Of a stretch of DNA of 44,079 nt, positions 25,301 to 32,970 are shown piece after piece. A program made the position numbers and the translations under genes. Below the pieces are notes generated by a model. That model saw only the letters and a program-made list of their open reading frames with translations, had not been told where the DNA came from and searched no databases. Position 1 is the stretch's first letter; each line of letters starts with the position of its first letter. Location: positions 1 to 44,079 of the forward strand of contig JAJEAO010000096.1 in NCBI GenBank assembly GCA_022822745.1. Direction: 5' to 3'. This stretch comes from Acidobacteriota bacterium (GTDB lineage: Bacteria; Acidobacteriota; Vicinamibacteria; Marinacidobacterales; Marinacidobacteraceae).

Positions 25301-26065
25301 TCACTTCTCGTAGAGCCGGTTGATCAGATTGTCGAGACAGTACTGCCCGGCCCGGTTCAGCGCTCCTTCCTCCCGGGCCTGCGCCTGGCTCTGGGCGAGA
25401 ACCAGAACGGCGGACTGGATCAGGGCGAGCATCGTGGTGTAGAACGCGACGCCCAGGTCGCGCGTGAGCGCTCCGAGCAGCGCGGGATCCTGGAAGTCCT
25501 CGGCGGCGCCGGCGCGCCCCAGCGCCGCCGCGATTCCGACGACCGTCCCGATGAAACCGATCGTCGGAATCACCCAGACCAGGTAGCGCAGCACCGCGTA
25601 GCGACCGTCCACTTCGTGCTGCATCAGGTCGAGCGATGAGTCGAGCAGCGCTCGAGTCCTGTCGGTGGAGCGGGAACTGTGGAACTGCAGCACGCACCGC
25701 GAGACGACCCGCTGCAGAAAGAACTCCTCCCTGCCTCGGCACTTCGACCGGATCGAACCGAGATCGCGGGCGCGCAGCATCGTCTCCTCGTCTTCCGGAA
25801 GCAGTCCGGAGTCGAGCTGTTCGCGTTCGATCCCGCCGCGCCGAAACCGGACCCGGAGTTCGCCGGCGGCGACGAAGAAGACGACCCACATCCCGTTCTG
25901 GATCGTGAACGGATAGGAGAAAACAGTGGAGTTGCGGTCGAGCAGGAGATCCGCCAGGAATCCCTCGGTGAACACGAGACTCGCCAGCGCGATGAAGAGC
26001 ACAGAGGCGCCCACGCCCATGCCGACCGCGGCCAGACGCTCCTGGAGTTCTCCGCGTTCAGACAC
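25301..26065 (-). CDS. MotA/TolQ/ExbB-type proton channel protein
   Basis: The 254-residue protein has four membrane helices in MotA order: about 13-34, 52-68, 160-183 and 203-224, with a charged cytoplasmic domain between helices 2 and 3. Helix 3 contains the family signature YLVWVIPTIGFIGTVVGI and helix 4 LGVAFYTTMLALI, matching the TolQ/ExbB/MotA proton-channel consensus. Such proteins form a pentamer around two MotB/ExbD-like helices and turn proton flow into motion. There is no MotB or ExbD gene beside it; the best candidate partner is the VWA protein at 20558-21532. GTG start at 26063-26065, 6 bp after the preceding FHA gene. Confidence 0.87.
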   Translation of the reverse strand: MSERGELQERLAAVGMGVGASVLFIALASLVFTEGFLADLLLDRNSTVFSYPFTIQNGMWVVFFVAAGELRVRFRRGGIEREQLDSGLLPEDEETMLRARDLGSIRSKCRGREEFFLQRVVSRCVLQFHSSRSTDRTRALLDSSLDLMQHEVDGRYAVLRYLVWVIPTIGFIGTVVGIAAALGRAGAAEDFQDPALLGALTRDLGVAFYTTMLALIQSAVLVLAQSQAQAREEGALNRAGQYCLDNLINRLYEK

Positions 26066-26071
26066 TTCGGC

Positions 26072-26449
26072 TCAGCAGCGAATGAGCTCTCCGGTTTCCG
26101 GATCCCGGCGCACGCGGCCGGACGGGAGACCGAGTTCCGACTTCCGTCGCGTCCGTCGGGACGGTCCCGGCGACAGCGCTTCGGCTCGCCGGAGCAGGTC
26201 GGAAACCGCGACCCTGGCGTCGCCGAGGCGAAGGCGGGAGTCTCGGGAGACCATCCCTGCGGTGACCGTTCGCCAGGTTCCCCCCTTCCGGACGCGCGTG
26301 CCGTTGCTGCTCGACCGGTCGGCCACGTGGATCTCGCCTCCGCGTCCGAGCACCAGTTCGAGGTGGAGGCGGGACACGGTCGGATGGTCCACGCGGATGT
26401 CGGCGCGGCGGCTGCGCCCGACGAGGAGGACCTGGTGGGTCGGGGTCAT
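26072..26449 (-). CDS. Small FHA-domain protein
   Basis: The 125-residue protein is almost only an FHA domain: LLVGRSRRADIRVDHPTVSRLHLELV and RSSSNGTRVRKGG carry the conserved Gly-Arg, Ser-x-x-His and Ser-Asn-Gly-Thr positions. A basic tail with LGLPSGRVRRDPETGELIRC follows. The ATG at 26447-26449 overlaps the stop of the protease-FHA gene (ATGA), which decides the start. It is probably a soluble adaptor within the complex, next to the channel gene. Confidence 0.85.
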   Translation of the reverse strand: MTPTHQVLLVGRSRRADIRVDHPTVSRLHLELVLGRGGEIHVADRSSSNGTRVRKGGTWRTVTAGMVSRDSRLRLGDARVAVSDLLRRAEALSPGPSRRTRRKSELGLPSGRVRRDPETGELIRC

Positions 26450-27984
26450 CGTCCTCGGTTCGCCTTGTCGAAACGCCAGCGACTCGAGCCGGCGCGGATG
26501 ACGTCGCCGGCCTCGAGCCGCCTCGCATGGTACGGCTTCAGCGGCTCGGCATTCACGGTCGTCCCGTTCGTCGAGTGCAGGTCCTCCACGAACGCTCGGC
26601 CCCCGATCCACGAGATTCGGAAGTGCCGCCGCGAGAGCCCGGGATCCGACAAGGACCGGTCCACGAGCGCCGGGTTGCGCCCGACGCTCAGCCCGAGACG
26701 AGCGGAGCGGAGGGCGGCGCTGTCGAGGTCGAGACTCGCCGTCCCCGCGAGGCCGGCCAGCCGGACGGGCGGGCCGACAGGTCGGGCGGGACGCGGGATC
26801 GCAGATGCTGGTGGGGCGGCGCGAGGTTCGGGCTGCGGTTTCGCGGTCAGCCGCTGTCGGTTTGCGCCGGAGCTGGGCGGCGGGCTCGCTGTCCGCGGGG
26901 CGCGGGGTGCCGGAGGGGGCGCGGTGGAACGGTTCGATCGGGCCATCCGAACGATCGCCAGGGCGAGGAGCGCGGCGACCAGGAGCGCCAGGACGAGGGT
27001 CCAGGAGTCCGCCGCGGTGGACCCACCGCCGGCGGCGCCGCTGGCCCCGCCTCCCGGGTCCGGGCGCTCCGGCGGCGAAGGCTCGGGGTCCCGTCGCGTC
27101 ACGGGCGGAGTGCGGGGTTGCGGCTCAGGTCGGGACGGGGCCTCGGCTTCCGGATCGGGGTCGGGAGCGGGAGACGCCGGGGCCGCGCGCGGCGGAGTAT
27201 CGGGCTCGCACTCCCCGGTCGCCCGGAAGCGGATACCCAGCCGCCCAAGGTGCGGGATCAGTTCCGAGGCCGCCAAGGCAAAGTAGATGCCGGGTGCGTT
27301 CGTGCTCCCGATGACGTTCCCCCGCCCGTCGCGGACATCGCCCAGCCCACCCGCCGTGTTCACGCCGATGACTGCGCCGCAAGCGTCCACGAGCGGCCCG
27401 CCGCTGTTCCCCGGGTTGATGTCGGCGGTGTGCTGGAGCGCCATCGCGGATGTACGGGATCCCGTCCCCCATGTGGCCCGGAACGGCGGCCGGCTGAGGA
27501 TCCCGTCGGTCAGAGTGCTCGACGATGCGCCCGGGCCGCTGGCAGTGATGTCGGCTGATCCGGGATAGCCGATGGCGAAGACCTCGGAGCCACGGACGGG
27601 TGCGGAGCGGGAGATCGCGAGAAATGCCGACGGGCGGGATCCCGACCATCGGAGCACGGCCAGGTCGAGCGATGCATCGGACCACACGAGACGGACAGGC
27701 TCGGGGATCGTTCTTCCTTCCCGGACGATCGAGATCCCCGTCGGAGACCTCGTTCCCGAGACGACGTGCTCGTTTGTCACGAGATGCGACTGATCCACGA
27801 AGAACGCCGAACCGGTCACGAACCCGCCCGGCTGGTCACGAGACAGAGCCACGACCCGGGCGACGGCGCTCTCCGGCACCGGCGGCTGGAGCGCCCAGGC
27901 CGGCAAGCCAACGAGGAGAAGGACGGCGAACCCGAGTCCGCACAGCGCGCTCCAGGACGGGATCAAACCGAGGCTCCTGGTCAA
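26446..27984 (-). CDS. Trypsin-like serine protease with FHA domain
   Basis: The 512-residue protein consists of a signal sequence (about 10-32), an active-looking trypsin-like/DegP-type protease domain (35-235), a Pro-rich linker, one membrane helix (about 295-316) and a C-terminal FHA domain (about 405-505, with GRNPALVD, SRRHFR and STNGTTVN). The catalytic triad is present: His73 in TNEHVV, Asp107 in SLDLAVL and Ser194 in PGNSGGPLV. The protease should lie outside the membrane and the FHA inside. The TTG at 27982-27984 overlaps the kinase stop (TTGA); the frame is open further upstream but that part overlaps the kinase. It mirrors the dead copy at 21529-23082. Confidence 0.87.
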   Translation of the reverse strand: MTRSLGLIPSWSALCGLGFAVLLLVGLPAWALQPPVPESAVARVVALSRDQPGGFVTGSAFFVDQSHLVTNEHVVSGTRSPTGISIVREGRTIPEPVRLVWSDASLDLAVLRWSGSRPSAFLAISRSAPVRGSEVFAIGYPGSADITASGPGASSSTLTDGILSRPPFRATWGTGSRTSAMALQHTADINPGNSGGPLVDACGAVIGVNTAGGLGDVRDGRGNVIGSTNAPGIYFALAASELIPHLGRLGIRFRATGECEPDTPPRAAPASPAPDPDPEAEAPSRPEPQPRTPPVTRRDPEPSPPERPDPGGGASGAAGGGSTAADSWTLVLALLVAALLALAIVRMARSNRSTAPPPAPRAPRTASPPPSSGANRQRLTAKPQPEPRAAPPASAIPRPARPVGPPVRLAGLAGTASLDLDSAALRSARLGLSVGRNPALVDRSLSDPGLSRRHFRISWIGGRAFVEDLHSTNGTTVNAEPLKPYHARRLEAGDVIRAGSSRWRFDKANRGR

Positions 27985-29543
27985 CAGCCGTTCGTCGCAG
28001 CGATGAACCACACGAGGAGGATGACTCCCAGGAGCGCCACGAGCACGGCGCCGGCGCGCGACCCCTCTCTGGTCTCCGCCTTGTCCGATGCCGCGCCCAC
28101 TGGCGTCAGGGGCACTTTCGGAGGGGCCGTCGAACCGGCTCTGGGCGCGTCGGCGTTCCCTCGAGGCGCCCCCTTCAGGCGTTCGCTGATGCTCGTATCC
28201 GTCGGGCGACTGACGGGAGAAGTTGTCTGGCGAGGAGGAGAGGGTGGACGGGGTACCGGGGTCGGGGGAGGCGACTGCGGACGGAGCGCGGGGCGCAGGC
28301 TCTCGATTCGTTCCTGGGCCGCCTTGCGGATCACCCTCGCTGTCGCCGGACTGATCTCCACTGACACGGTCAGGCTCTCGATTCGTTCCTGGGCCGCCTT
28401 GCGGATCTGCCCCGACTCGTCCAGCCCCAGAAGCCACCCGAAGGCGTCATCGCGGTTCGGGAATCGCTGCGAGAAGAGCGACGGTCCATCCGAGAGGTCG
28501 CCGCGCTTCGCCGGCGCGAAGACCGTGGCCATGAGGGCGCCGCTGGAGCGCCGGCCGACCCATCGCCTGAGCTCCCATCGGGACCCGCCTTCATAGAGCG
28601 CCGTCGTGCAAACCCTGCCGTTGCCACTCTTCGCGCGCTTGAAGCGTTCCCGATAGCGTTGGACTGCCGCCGAGCTAGCGGGCGCTCGAGCACGGAACAG
28701 CTTCCGCAGTTTCTCTACGGACTCGGGGCGATCGTTCGGTCTGAGGGCGAGACAGCGGTCGAGCGCCGCGAGCCACGCTCGGTCGGCTCCCCTCACCCGC
28801 TCGGCGAGCTTCGGGATCGGATCCTCGGTTTCGGCCCAGCGATCGAAGGCCGAAGGCGGCAATTCGCCCACCAGCACGCGGTAGGAGACCGCCCCGAGAG
28901 CGAAGAGATCGGCGGCGCGGGTCTGCTTGCCCGCGCCTCTCTGCTCGATCGGCGCGTAATCGCGGCTCAGAACAGCGGTGTACTGGCCGTCGGGCGTCTC
29001 GGCGCGCGCCGAACCGAAGTCGATCAGGACCGGAGCGCTGTCCTCATCCCGGATGAGGATGTTGCCCGGCTTGATGTCGCGGTGGAGGTAGTCGTGGCTG
29101 TGAACGTGGGCGAGTCCATCCAGCAGACCGTCCAGAATGGGACGCCACTCGTCGGGCCGCAGCCTTCCACGCTCCTTCAGGATGTCCGCCAGCGAGTCCC
29201 CCTCCACATACTCCATCGCGAGGTAGGCGGTGCCGTTCGCCTCGAAGTTCCGGCGCACATGGACGACGTTGGGGTGACGGAACCTGTGGATGGTTCGCGC
29301 CTCATCGAGGAAGCGCCGGAATCCCCACTGGAAGCCGTCCCGAGTCTCCCGGGAGGCGGGCGTCACCCTCCCGTTTCGCCGGCGCACCGCGTAGGGCGCC
29401 GGGTAGTACTCCTTGAGGGCGACCGGTCCGTCCAGCCTGGTGTCCCAGGCGAGGTAGGTGATGCCGAACCCGCCCTGGCCGAGAACCCGCTGGATCCGAT
29501 ACTCCGCGATCCGCGTACCGGGCGGCAGCGCATGGTCGGGCAC
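27981..29543 (-). CDS. Membrane-anchored Ser/Thr protein kinase
   Basis: The 520-residue kinase opens the cluster. The catalytic domain (about 12-290) is complete: GQGGFG at 22-27, Lys44 in VALKEYY, HRDIKPGN with D156, and DFG at 175-177; the activation segment contains YAPIEQ. A domain of unknown function (about 290-400, GSRWELRRWVGRRSSGALMATVF) follows. Then come two exact copies of IRKAAQERIESL, a Pro-rich linker and a C-terminal membrane helix (AVLVALLGVILLVWFIA). Kinase domain inside, short tail outside. Its first 45 residues closely resemble the ankyrin kinase, so the two probably arose by duplication. Its stop overlaps the protease-FHA start. Confidence 0.92.
   Translation of the reverse strand: MPDHALPPGTRIAEYRIQRVLGQGGFGITYLAWDTRLDGPVALKEYYPAPYAVRRRNGRVTPASRETRDGFQWGFRRFLDEARTIHRFRHPNVVHVRRNFEANGTAYLAMEYVEGDSLADILKERGRLRPDEWRPILDGLLDGLAHVHSHDYLHRDIKPGNILIRDEDSAPVLIDFGSARAETPDGQYTAVLSRDYAPIEQRGAGKQTRAADLFALGAVSYRVLVGELPPSAFDRWAETEDPIPKLAERVRGADRAWLAALDRCLALRPNDRPESVEKLRKLFRARAPASSAAVQRYRERFKRAKSGNGRVCTTALYEGGSRWELRRWVGRRSSGALMATVFAPAKRGDLSDGPSLFSQRFPNRDDAFGWLLGLDESGQIRKAAQERIESLTVSVEISPATARVIRKAAQERIESLRPALRPQSPPPTPVPRPPSPPRQTTSPVSRPTDTSISERLKGAPRGNADAPRAGSTAPPKVPLTPVGAASDKAETREGSRAGAVLVALLGVILLVWFIAATNGC
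28296..28332 (-). repeat. 37-bp direct repeat, copy 1
   Basis: This is identical to 28371-28407. Both lie in frame within the kinase gene 75 bp apart and encode IRKAAQERIESL. Confidence 0.9.
28371..28407 (-). repeat. 37-bp direct repeat, copy 2
   Basis: This is identical to 28296-28332. The 75-bp repeat period is 25 codons, so loss of one unit by recombination would keep the reading frame. Confidence 0.9.
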
Positions 29544-29619
29544 GGGACCGAATGCTACGGGTAGTCCGCCGCGCCGGAGTCTCCGAACGGCGGAAGAGCG
29601 GCCGCAGCCCGCCCACCGG

Positions 29620-30150
29620 TCAGCGCAATGCCGCGGAAATGTCCGGAGAGGACGAATGTGGCTGAGGCGGCCTGGCGAAATCGCCCTGGTCGCGGACGCG
29701 TCCCTCGGCGTCCACGACCCGGAAGGCGAATCGCTCGCGGGTCGCTTCCACGAGGACGAAGTGGAGGAACGCGCCTCGGTGCGCGCGATCCACGGTGCGC
29801 GAGTCCGGACGGAAGCGATCCGGCCTCCTGGCGCCCGCTCCGGTGACGAAGTACCGGATCCCGCCGCGGGGCTTCATCCGCGCTTCGAGGTGCCGGTGCG
29901 CCTGGAAGACGACGGCGGCTCCTCCGGCGCGAAGGATCGGCTCCAGCTCGGGGCGCAGCACCGCGTCCGCTCCCCGACAGCCGCACCGGAGCCGGCGGCA
30001 GCGGGTCGGGGACACCAGCGGGTGATGGAGCAGAACGATCCTCCAGGTCGCCCGCGAGCGCTCCAGCGCGGCCTCCAGCCAGCGCAACTGAGGCTCACCC
30101 GTTCCGCTCTCGATGCGCGAGAGTGCCTGCGAGGGTCGGGTGCCGGCCGC
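29620..30150 (-). pseudogene. 5'-truncated metallophosphoesterase
   Basis: About 175 codons match the C-terminal half of purple-acid-phosphatase-like metallophosphoesterases: LRWLEAALERSRATWRIVLLHHP, DAVLRPELEPILRAGGAAVVFQAHRH, then GGIRYFVTGAGARRP. Two of the late metal-ligand His motifs remain, the second as AHRH where the family has GHDH. The N-terminal half with the DxH, GDxx and GNHD motifs is absent: the same frame upstream runs through the neighbouring membrane-protein gene and has no domain. No convincing start codon exists. It is most likely a relic left by a deletion. Confidence 0.65.
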
Positions 30151-30155
30151 TCGAT

Positions 30156-30575
30156 CTAATCGCGGCCCTGGGCGGGCGGCGCCGCGGTTCGACCGCCGAA
30201 ATAGAAGCCGACAACCGCCGCGCTGAGAGCGCCGAGCGTCCCCGCGACTTCTCCGAAGGCGTCGCCGGCGACGCCGGCCCCGAAGAGCATGAAGTTGATC
30301 GTGGAGCCCACGATGAGCAGGGCCAGCGCGCTGCGGACGGAACCGCGGGGCAGACCGAGCCCGCGGTTCTCGGCCGGGTTGTCCTTCCCTCGCCTCCACG
30401 CGAGAAGGAGCAGCAGGAGCAGGACGGCGAGGACGACGATCTCGCCGGCGACCAGAACCGCGGCGCCGGAATCGCGCCCTCCGCCCTGCGCCGCAGAGAT
30501 GGCGGGCGTCAGGAGGATGGCGGCCGCGATGAACGCGCCGGTCCGGCGAAAGAGTGGCGGGGCGGGGATGGGCAT
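30156..30575 (-). CDS. Small membrane protein of unknown function
   Basis: The 139-residue protein has a cleavable-looking signal (AAAILLTPAISAAQ, about 13-28), a long hydrophobic helix (AGEIVVLAVLLLLLLLAW, about 43-61), a basic loop, and two further helices (SALALLIVGSTINFMLFGAG and GTLGALSAAVVGFYFGG). I do not recognise the family. The ATG at 30573-30575 has GAGGAG just upstream; ATG at 30590 is an alternative. The tail-to-head position relative to the metallophosphoesterase fragment suggests the deletion that removed its N-terminus joined the two. Confidence 0.65.
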   Translation of the reverse strand: MPIPAPPLFRRTGAFIAAAILLTPAISAAQGGGRDSGAAVLVAGEIVVLAVLLLLLLLAWRRGKDNPAENRGLGLPRGSVRSALALLIVGSTINFMLFGAGVAGDAFGEVAGTLGALSAAVVGFYFGGRTAAPPAQGRD

Positions 30576-30897
30576 CGGCTGGCTCCTCATGGCTGGCGGG
30601 CGCGGACGCTCGACGCACCCACTCCCGATCTGCTGCGGCTCCTTGTCCTGCCTCTCCGGCACCGTAGCGCACGGCTCCGGGAAACGCCGGTGGATGCGCT
30701 CCTCAGCTGCGCCTCGGGGCTGATCTGCCCGGATGCTTCCTGATGACTTCGGTCCACCGGAACGGGGAACAGCGCGACAGCGCGCGGTCGCAGTCTCGAC
30801 CGGAGGTTCGGACGGCTTCCCGGAGCCGTTCCGACAGCAGCGCCGGCCCGAGCGCGATCCGCGTCGTGGGGAGGAGCCCACGCTAGAATGAGTCCTG
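30576..30897. other. Intergenic region with no recognisable gene
   Basis: These 322 bp lie between divergent genes. I see no RNA gene, repeat or convincing open frame; promoters for the toxin-antitoxin pair and the membrane protein should lie here. Confidence 0.5.
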
Positions 30898-31200
30898 ATG
30901 CGAACGATTGGGGTCGAGGCGCTCAACGGCAGCCTGAATGAGTACGTACGGATCGCGGCTTCAGGGGAAACCGTGCTGATCACCGACCGCAGTCGCGTCG
31001 TCGCCGAGTTGGGACCACCGCGTCAGAGGCAAGGCCCGCAGGTCGCTGATGGGCCTCTGGCCGATCTCGTTCGCCGCGGGCTCCTGACGCCCGCAGTCGC
31101 GCCGCGGCGCGGCAGACCGCCTGCCGCGGAGAGAGCCGGGACGCTCGCGGAGGTGCTACGCGGCCTCGACGAGGATCGGGCAGATCGTGATCTATCTTGA
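30898..31200 (+). CDS. Phd/YefM-type antitoxin (VapB-like)
   Basis: The 100-residue protein starts with the Phd/YefM-type fold (MRTIGVEALNGSLNEYVRIAASGETVLITDRSRVVAEL), which dimerises and binds DNA. A disordered basic region and an acidic C-terminal helix (LAEVLRGLDEDRADRDL) follow, of the kind that occupies the toxin active site. It overlaps the PIN gene downstream by 14 bp. Pairing of a Phd-like antitoxin with a PIN toxin is common. Expected to repress its own promoter. Confidence 0.85.
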   Translation: MRTIGVEALNGSLNEYVRIAASGETVLITDRSRVVAELGPPRQRQGPQVADGPLADLVRRGLLTPAVAPRRGRPPAAERAGTLAEVLRGLDEDRADRDLS

Positions 31201-31570
31201 CTCCTCCGTCGCCCTCGCCGAACTCCTGGCCGAAGACAGACGGCCTTCTGCCGCCCTCTGGAAGGAGACACTCGTCTCCAGTCGATTGCTCGAGTACGAA
31301 GTATGGGTCCGACTGCACGCCGTTGGACTCGGCCTGCGCAACGCGAGATCTGCTCGCCGCCTCATCGCCCGGGTTTCCCTCCTGGAACTGGACGCGAGAA
31401 TCCTGGAGCGGGCGCTGCAGCCTTTCCCGGTAAATCTCCGGACCCTCGACGCCCTCCACATGGCCTCTGCCCTGTATCTGCGGGACCAGGGGGAGGATGT
31501 CGGGCTCGCCACGTACGATCGGCGCATGGCGGAGGCGGCGAGCGCGCTCGAGATCCCGATCCACGCCTGA
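31187..31570 (+). CDS. PIN-domain toxin (VapC-like)
   Basis: The 127-residue PIN-domain RNase starts MIYLDSSVALAELL, with the first catalytic Asp (D5). A conserved Glu follows in the LLEYEVW segment, TLDALHMASA holds the next Asp, and the last acidic site lies in LATYDRRM. All four PIN acidic positions appear present, so it should cleave RNA when free of the antitoxin. The GTG start at 31187-31189 lies within the antitoxin gene, implying coupled translation. Confidence 0.9.
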   Translation: MIYLDSSVALAELLAEDRRPSAALWKETLVSSRLLEYEVWVRLHAVGLGLRNARSARRLIARVSLLELDARILERALQPFPVNLRTLDALHMASALYLRDQGEDVGLATYDRRMAEAASALEIPIHA

Positions 31571-31693
31571 ACCCCTCACGCCAGGGCCGCGGGGGTTCTC
31601 GGATCCGAATGGCGCCCGCGGCGAGCGCGGCGCCGACAGGGGGAATCCGGTAGGGGAGAATCCCTCTCCGAGGAGCCGAGAGTCGGGGGCGGG

Positions 31694-32965
31694 ATGCGTT
31701 TTCTCCCCTTCCGCCTCCCGCGGCTCTCGCTCGCAGCGTGGATGGTCCTCGCGCTGGCGGCGGGCATCCCGTTCGGGCTCGCTGCGCCCGAAGCGGCGGA
31801 GCGGATCGGATTCCTGAGTGCGCTCTTCCTGCGGCTGATCCGTTCCATCATCGCCCCGGTCCTCGTGGGCGTCCTGATCCGGGCCATCGCGGGGGCGGGC
31901 TCGCTGCGCTCCCTGGGACGGCTCGGCTGGAAGTCGGTCGTCTGTTTCGAGGTCGCCACCACGATCGCGCTGCTCGCGGGCTGGCTCGCCGTGCTCGCGC
32001 ACGGGACCGGGGAGGGCCTGAACCTCGGCGCGTCGGCCGAGCCGCCCGGAGACCGGAGCGGCATGGGCCTCGCCGAAGCGCTGGTCAACGCCGCGCCCGC
32101 CAGCATCGTCGAGGCGCTGGCCGAGGGCAACGTGCTGCAGATCGTGGTCTTCTGCTTCCTGTTCGGGATCGCCTGCCTCTCGGTGGGACGACGGGCGCAT
32201 CCCGTCGTCGAGCTCGCGGACGCTCTGGCGACGGTCGCGTTCCGCTACACCGACTACGTGATGTTCCTGGCGCCGATCGCCGTCTTCGCGGCGGCCGCCG
32301 GCGCGGCTGCCGGGGGAGGCCGGGAGACCCTCGAGGGACTGGCCGGATTCGCGGTTCTCGCGTGGCTGGTTCAGGGAGGCTTCCTGGTGCTCGTGCTCGT
32401 GGGCGGTCTCGCGGTCTGCGGCGTTCCTCTGCGGCGCTTCGCCCGTTTCGCGCGGGCGCCGTTCGTCGTGGCCTTCGCGACCACCTCGAGCGCGGCCGCC
32501 CTGCCCAAGACGCTGGAGAACATGGAGCGCTTCGGCGTGCCGCGCCGGATCCTGGGCGTCGTGGCGCCGCTCAGCCTCAGCCTGAATCTCAACGGCAGCA
32601 CGATCCAGTTGGCGATGGCCACGGTGTTCATCGCGCAGGCCGCGGGCGTCCCGTTCGGCTGGGAGCAGCAGCTCGTCCTGCTTCTGACCCTGAAGCTGAC
32701 GAGCAAGGGCGTCGCCGGCGTGCCGCGGGCCAATTTCGTGATCCTCGCGGCCGTCTTCGAGAGCCACGGACTGCCCATGGAGGGTCTCGCGATGCTCCTC
32801 GGGATCGATGCCCTGATCGACCCGGTGCGAACGAGCGTGAACGTGGTCAGCCACTGCGCCGCCCCGGCCGTGGTCGCCCGCTGGGAGGAGGAGCCGGGTC
32901 GCAGCGGCGGCGCGTCCGGAATCCCCGATCGCGATTCCCCGTCGGAATCCGGCGGGTCCGCATGA
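31694..32965 (+). CDS. Dicarboxylate/amino acid:cation symporter (DAACS/SDF)
   Basis: The 423-residue inner-membrane transporter is of the glutamate-transporter (GltP/DctA) fold. It has about eight membrane helices, the HP1 serine-rich segment TTSSAAALPKTLENMERFGVP (about 263-283), the TM7-like LSLSLNLNGSTIQLAMAT where the usual NMDGT motif is NLNGS, and the TM8 segment ALIDPVRTSVNVVSH. The latter replaces the classical DRFRTxxNV motif in a recognisable way. Substrate is probably an acidic amino acid or dicarboxylate with Na+ or H+, but the changed NMDGT leaves that open. ATG at 31694. Confidence 0.88.
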   Translation: MRFLPFRLPRLSLAAWMVLALAAGIPFGLAAPEAAERIGFLSALFLRLIRSIIAPVLVGVLIRAIAGAGSLRSLGRLGWKSVVCFEVATTIALLAGWLAVLAHGTGEGLNLGASAEPPGDRSGMGLAEALVNAAPASIVEALAEGNVLQIVVFCFLFGIACLSVGRRAHPVVELADALATVAFRYTDYVMFLAPIAVFAAAAGAAAGGGRETLEGLAGFAVLAWLVQGGFLVLVLVGGLAVCGVPLRRFARFARAPFVVAFATTSSAAALPKTLENMERFGVPRRILGVVAPLSLSLNLNGSTIQLAMATVFIAQAAGVPFGWEQQLVLLLTLKLTSKGVAGVPRANFVILAAVFESHGLPMEGLAMLLGIDALIDPVRTSVNVVSHCAAPAVVARWEEEPGRSGGASGIPDRDSPSESGGSA

Positions 32966-32970
32966 GCGGG

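Noticed and set aside
18842..29543. Assignment of the cluster as a Zorya defence system
   Set aside because: There is a MotA-like protein, but no ZorB with an OmpA-type domain, no ZorC and no helicase or nuclease effector.
18842..29543. Assignment as a type VI secretion post-translational control module
   Set aside because: Kinase, phosphatase and FHA proteins are present, but no TssB/TssC, ClpV, Hcp, VgrG or TssM-type gene occurs in the window.
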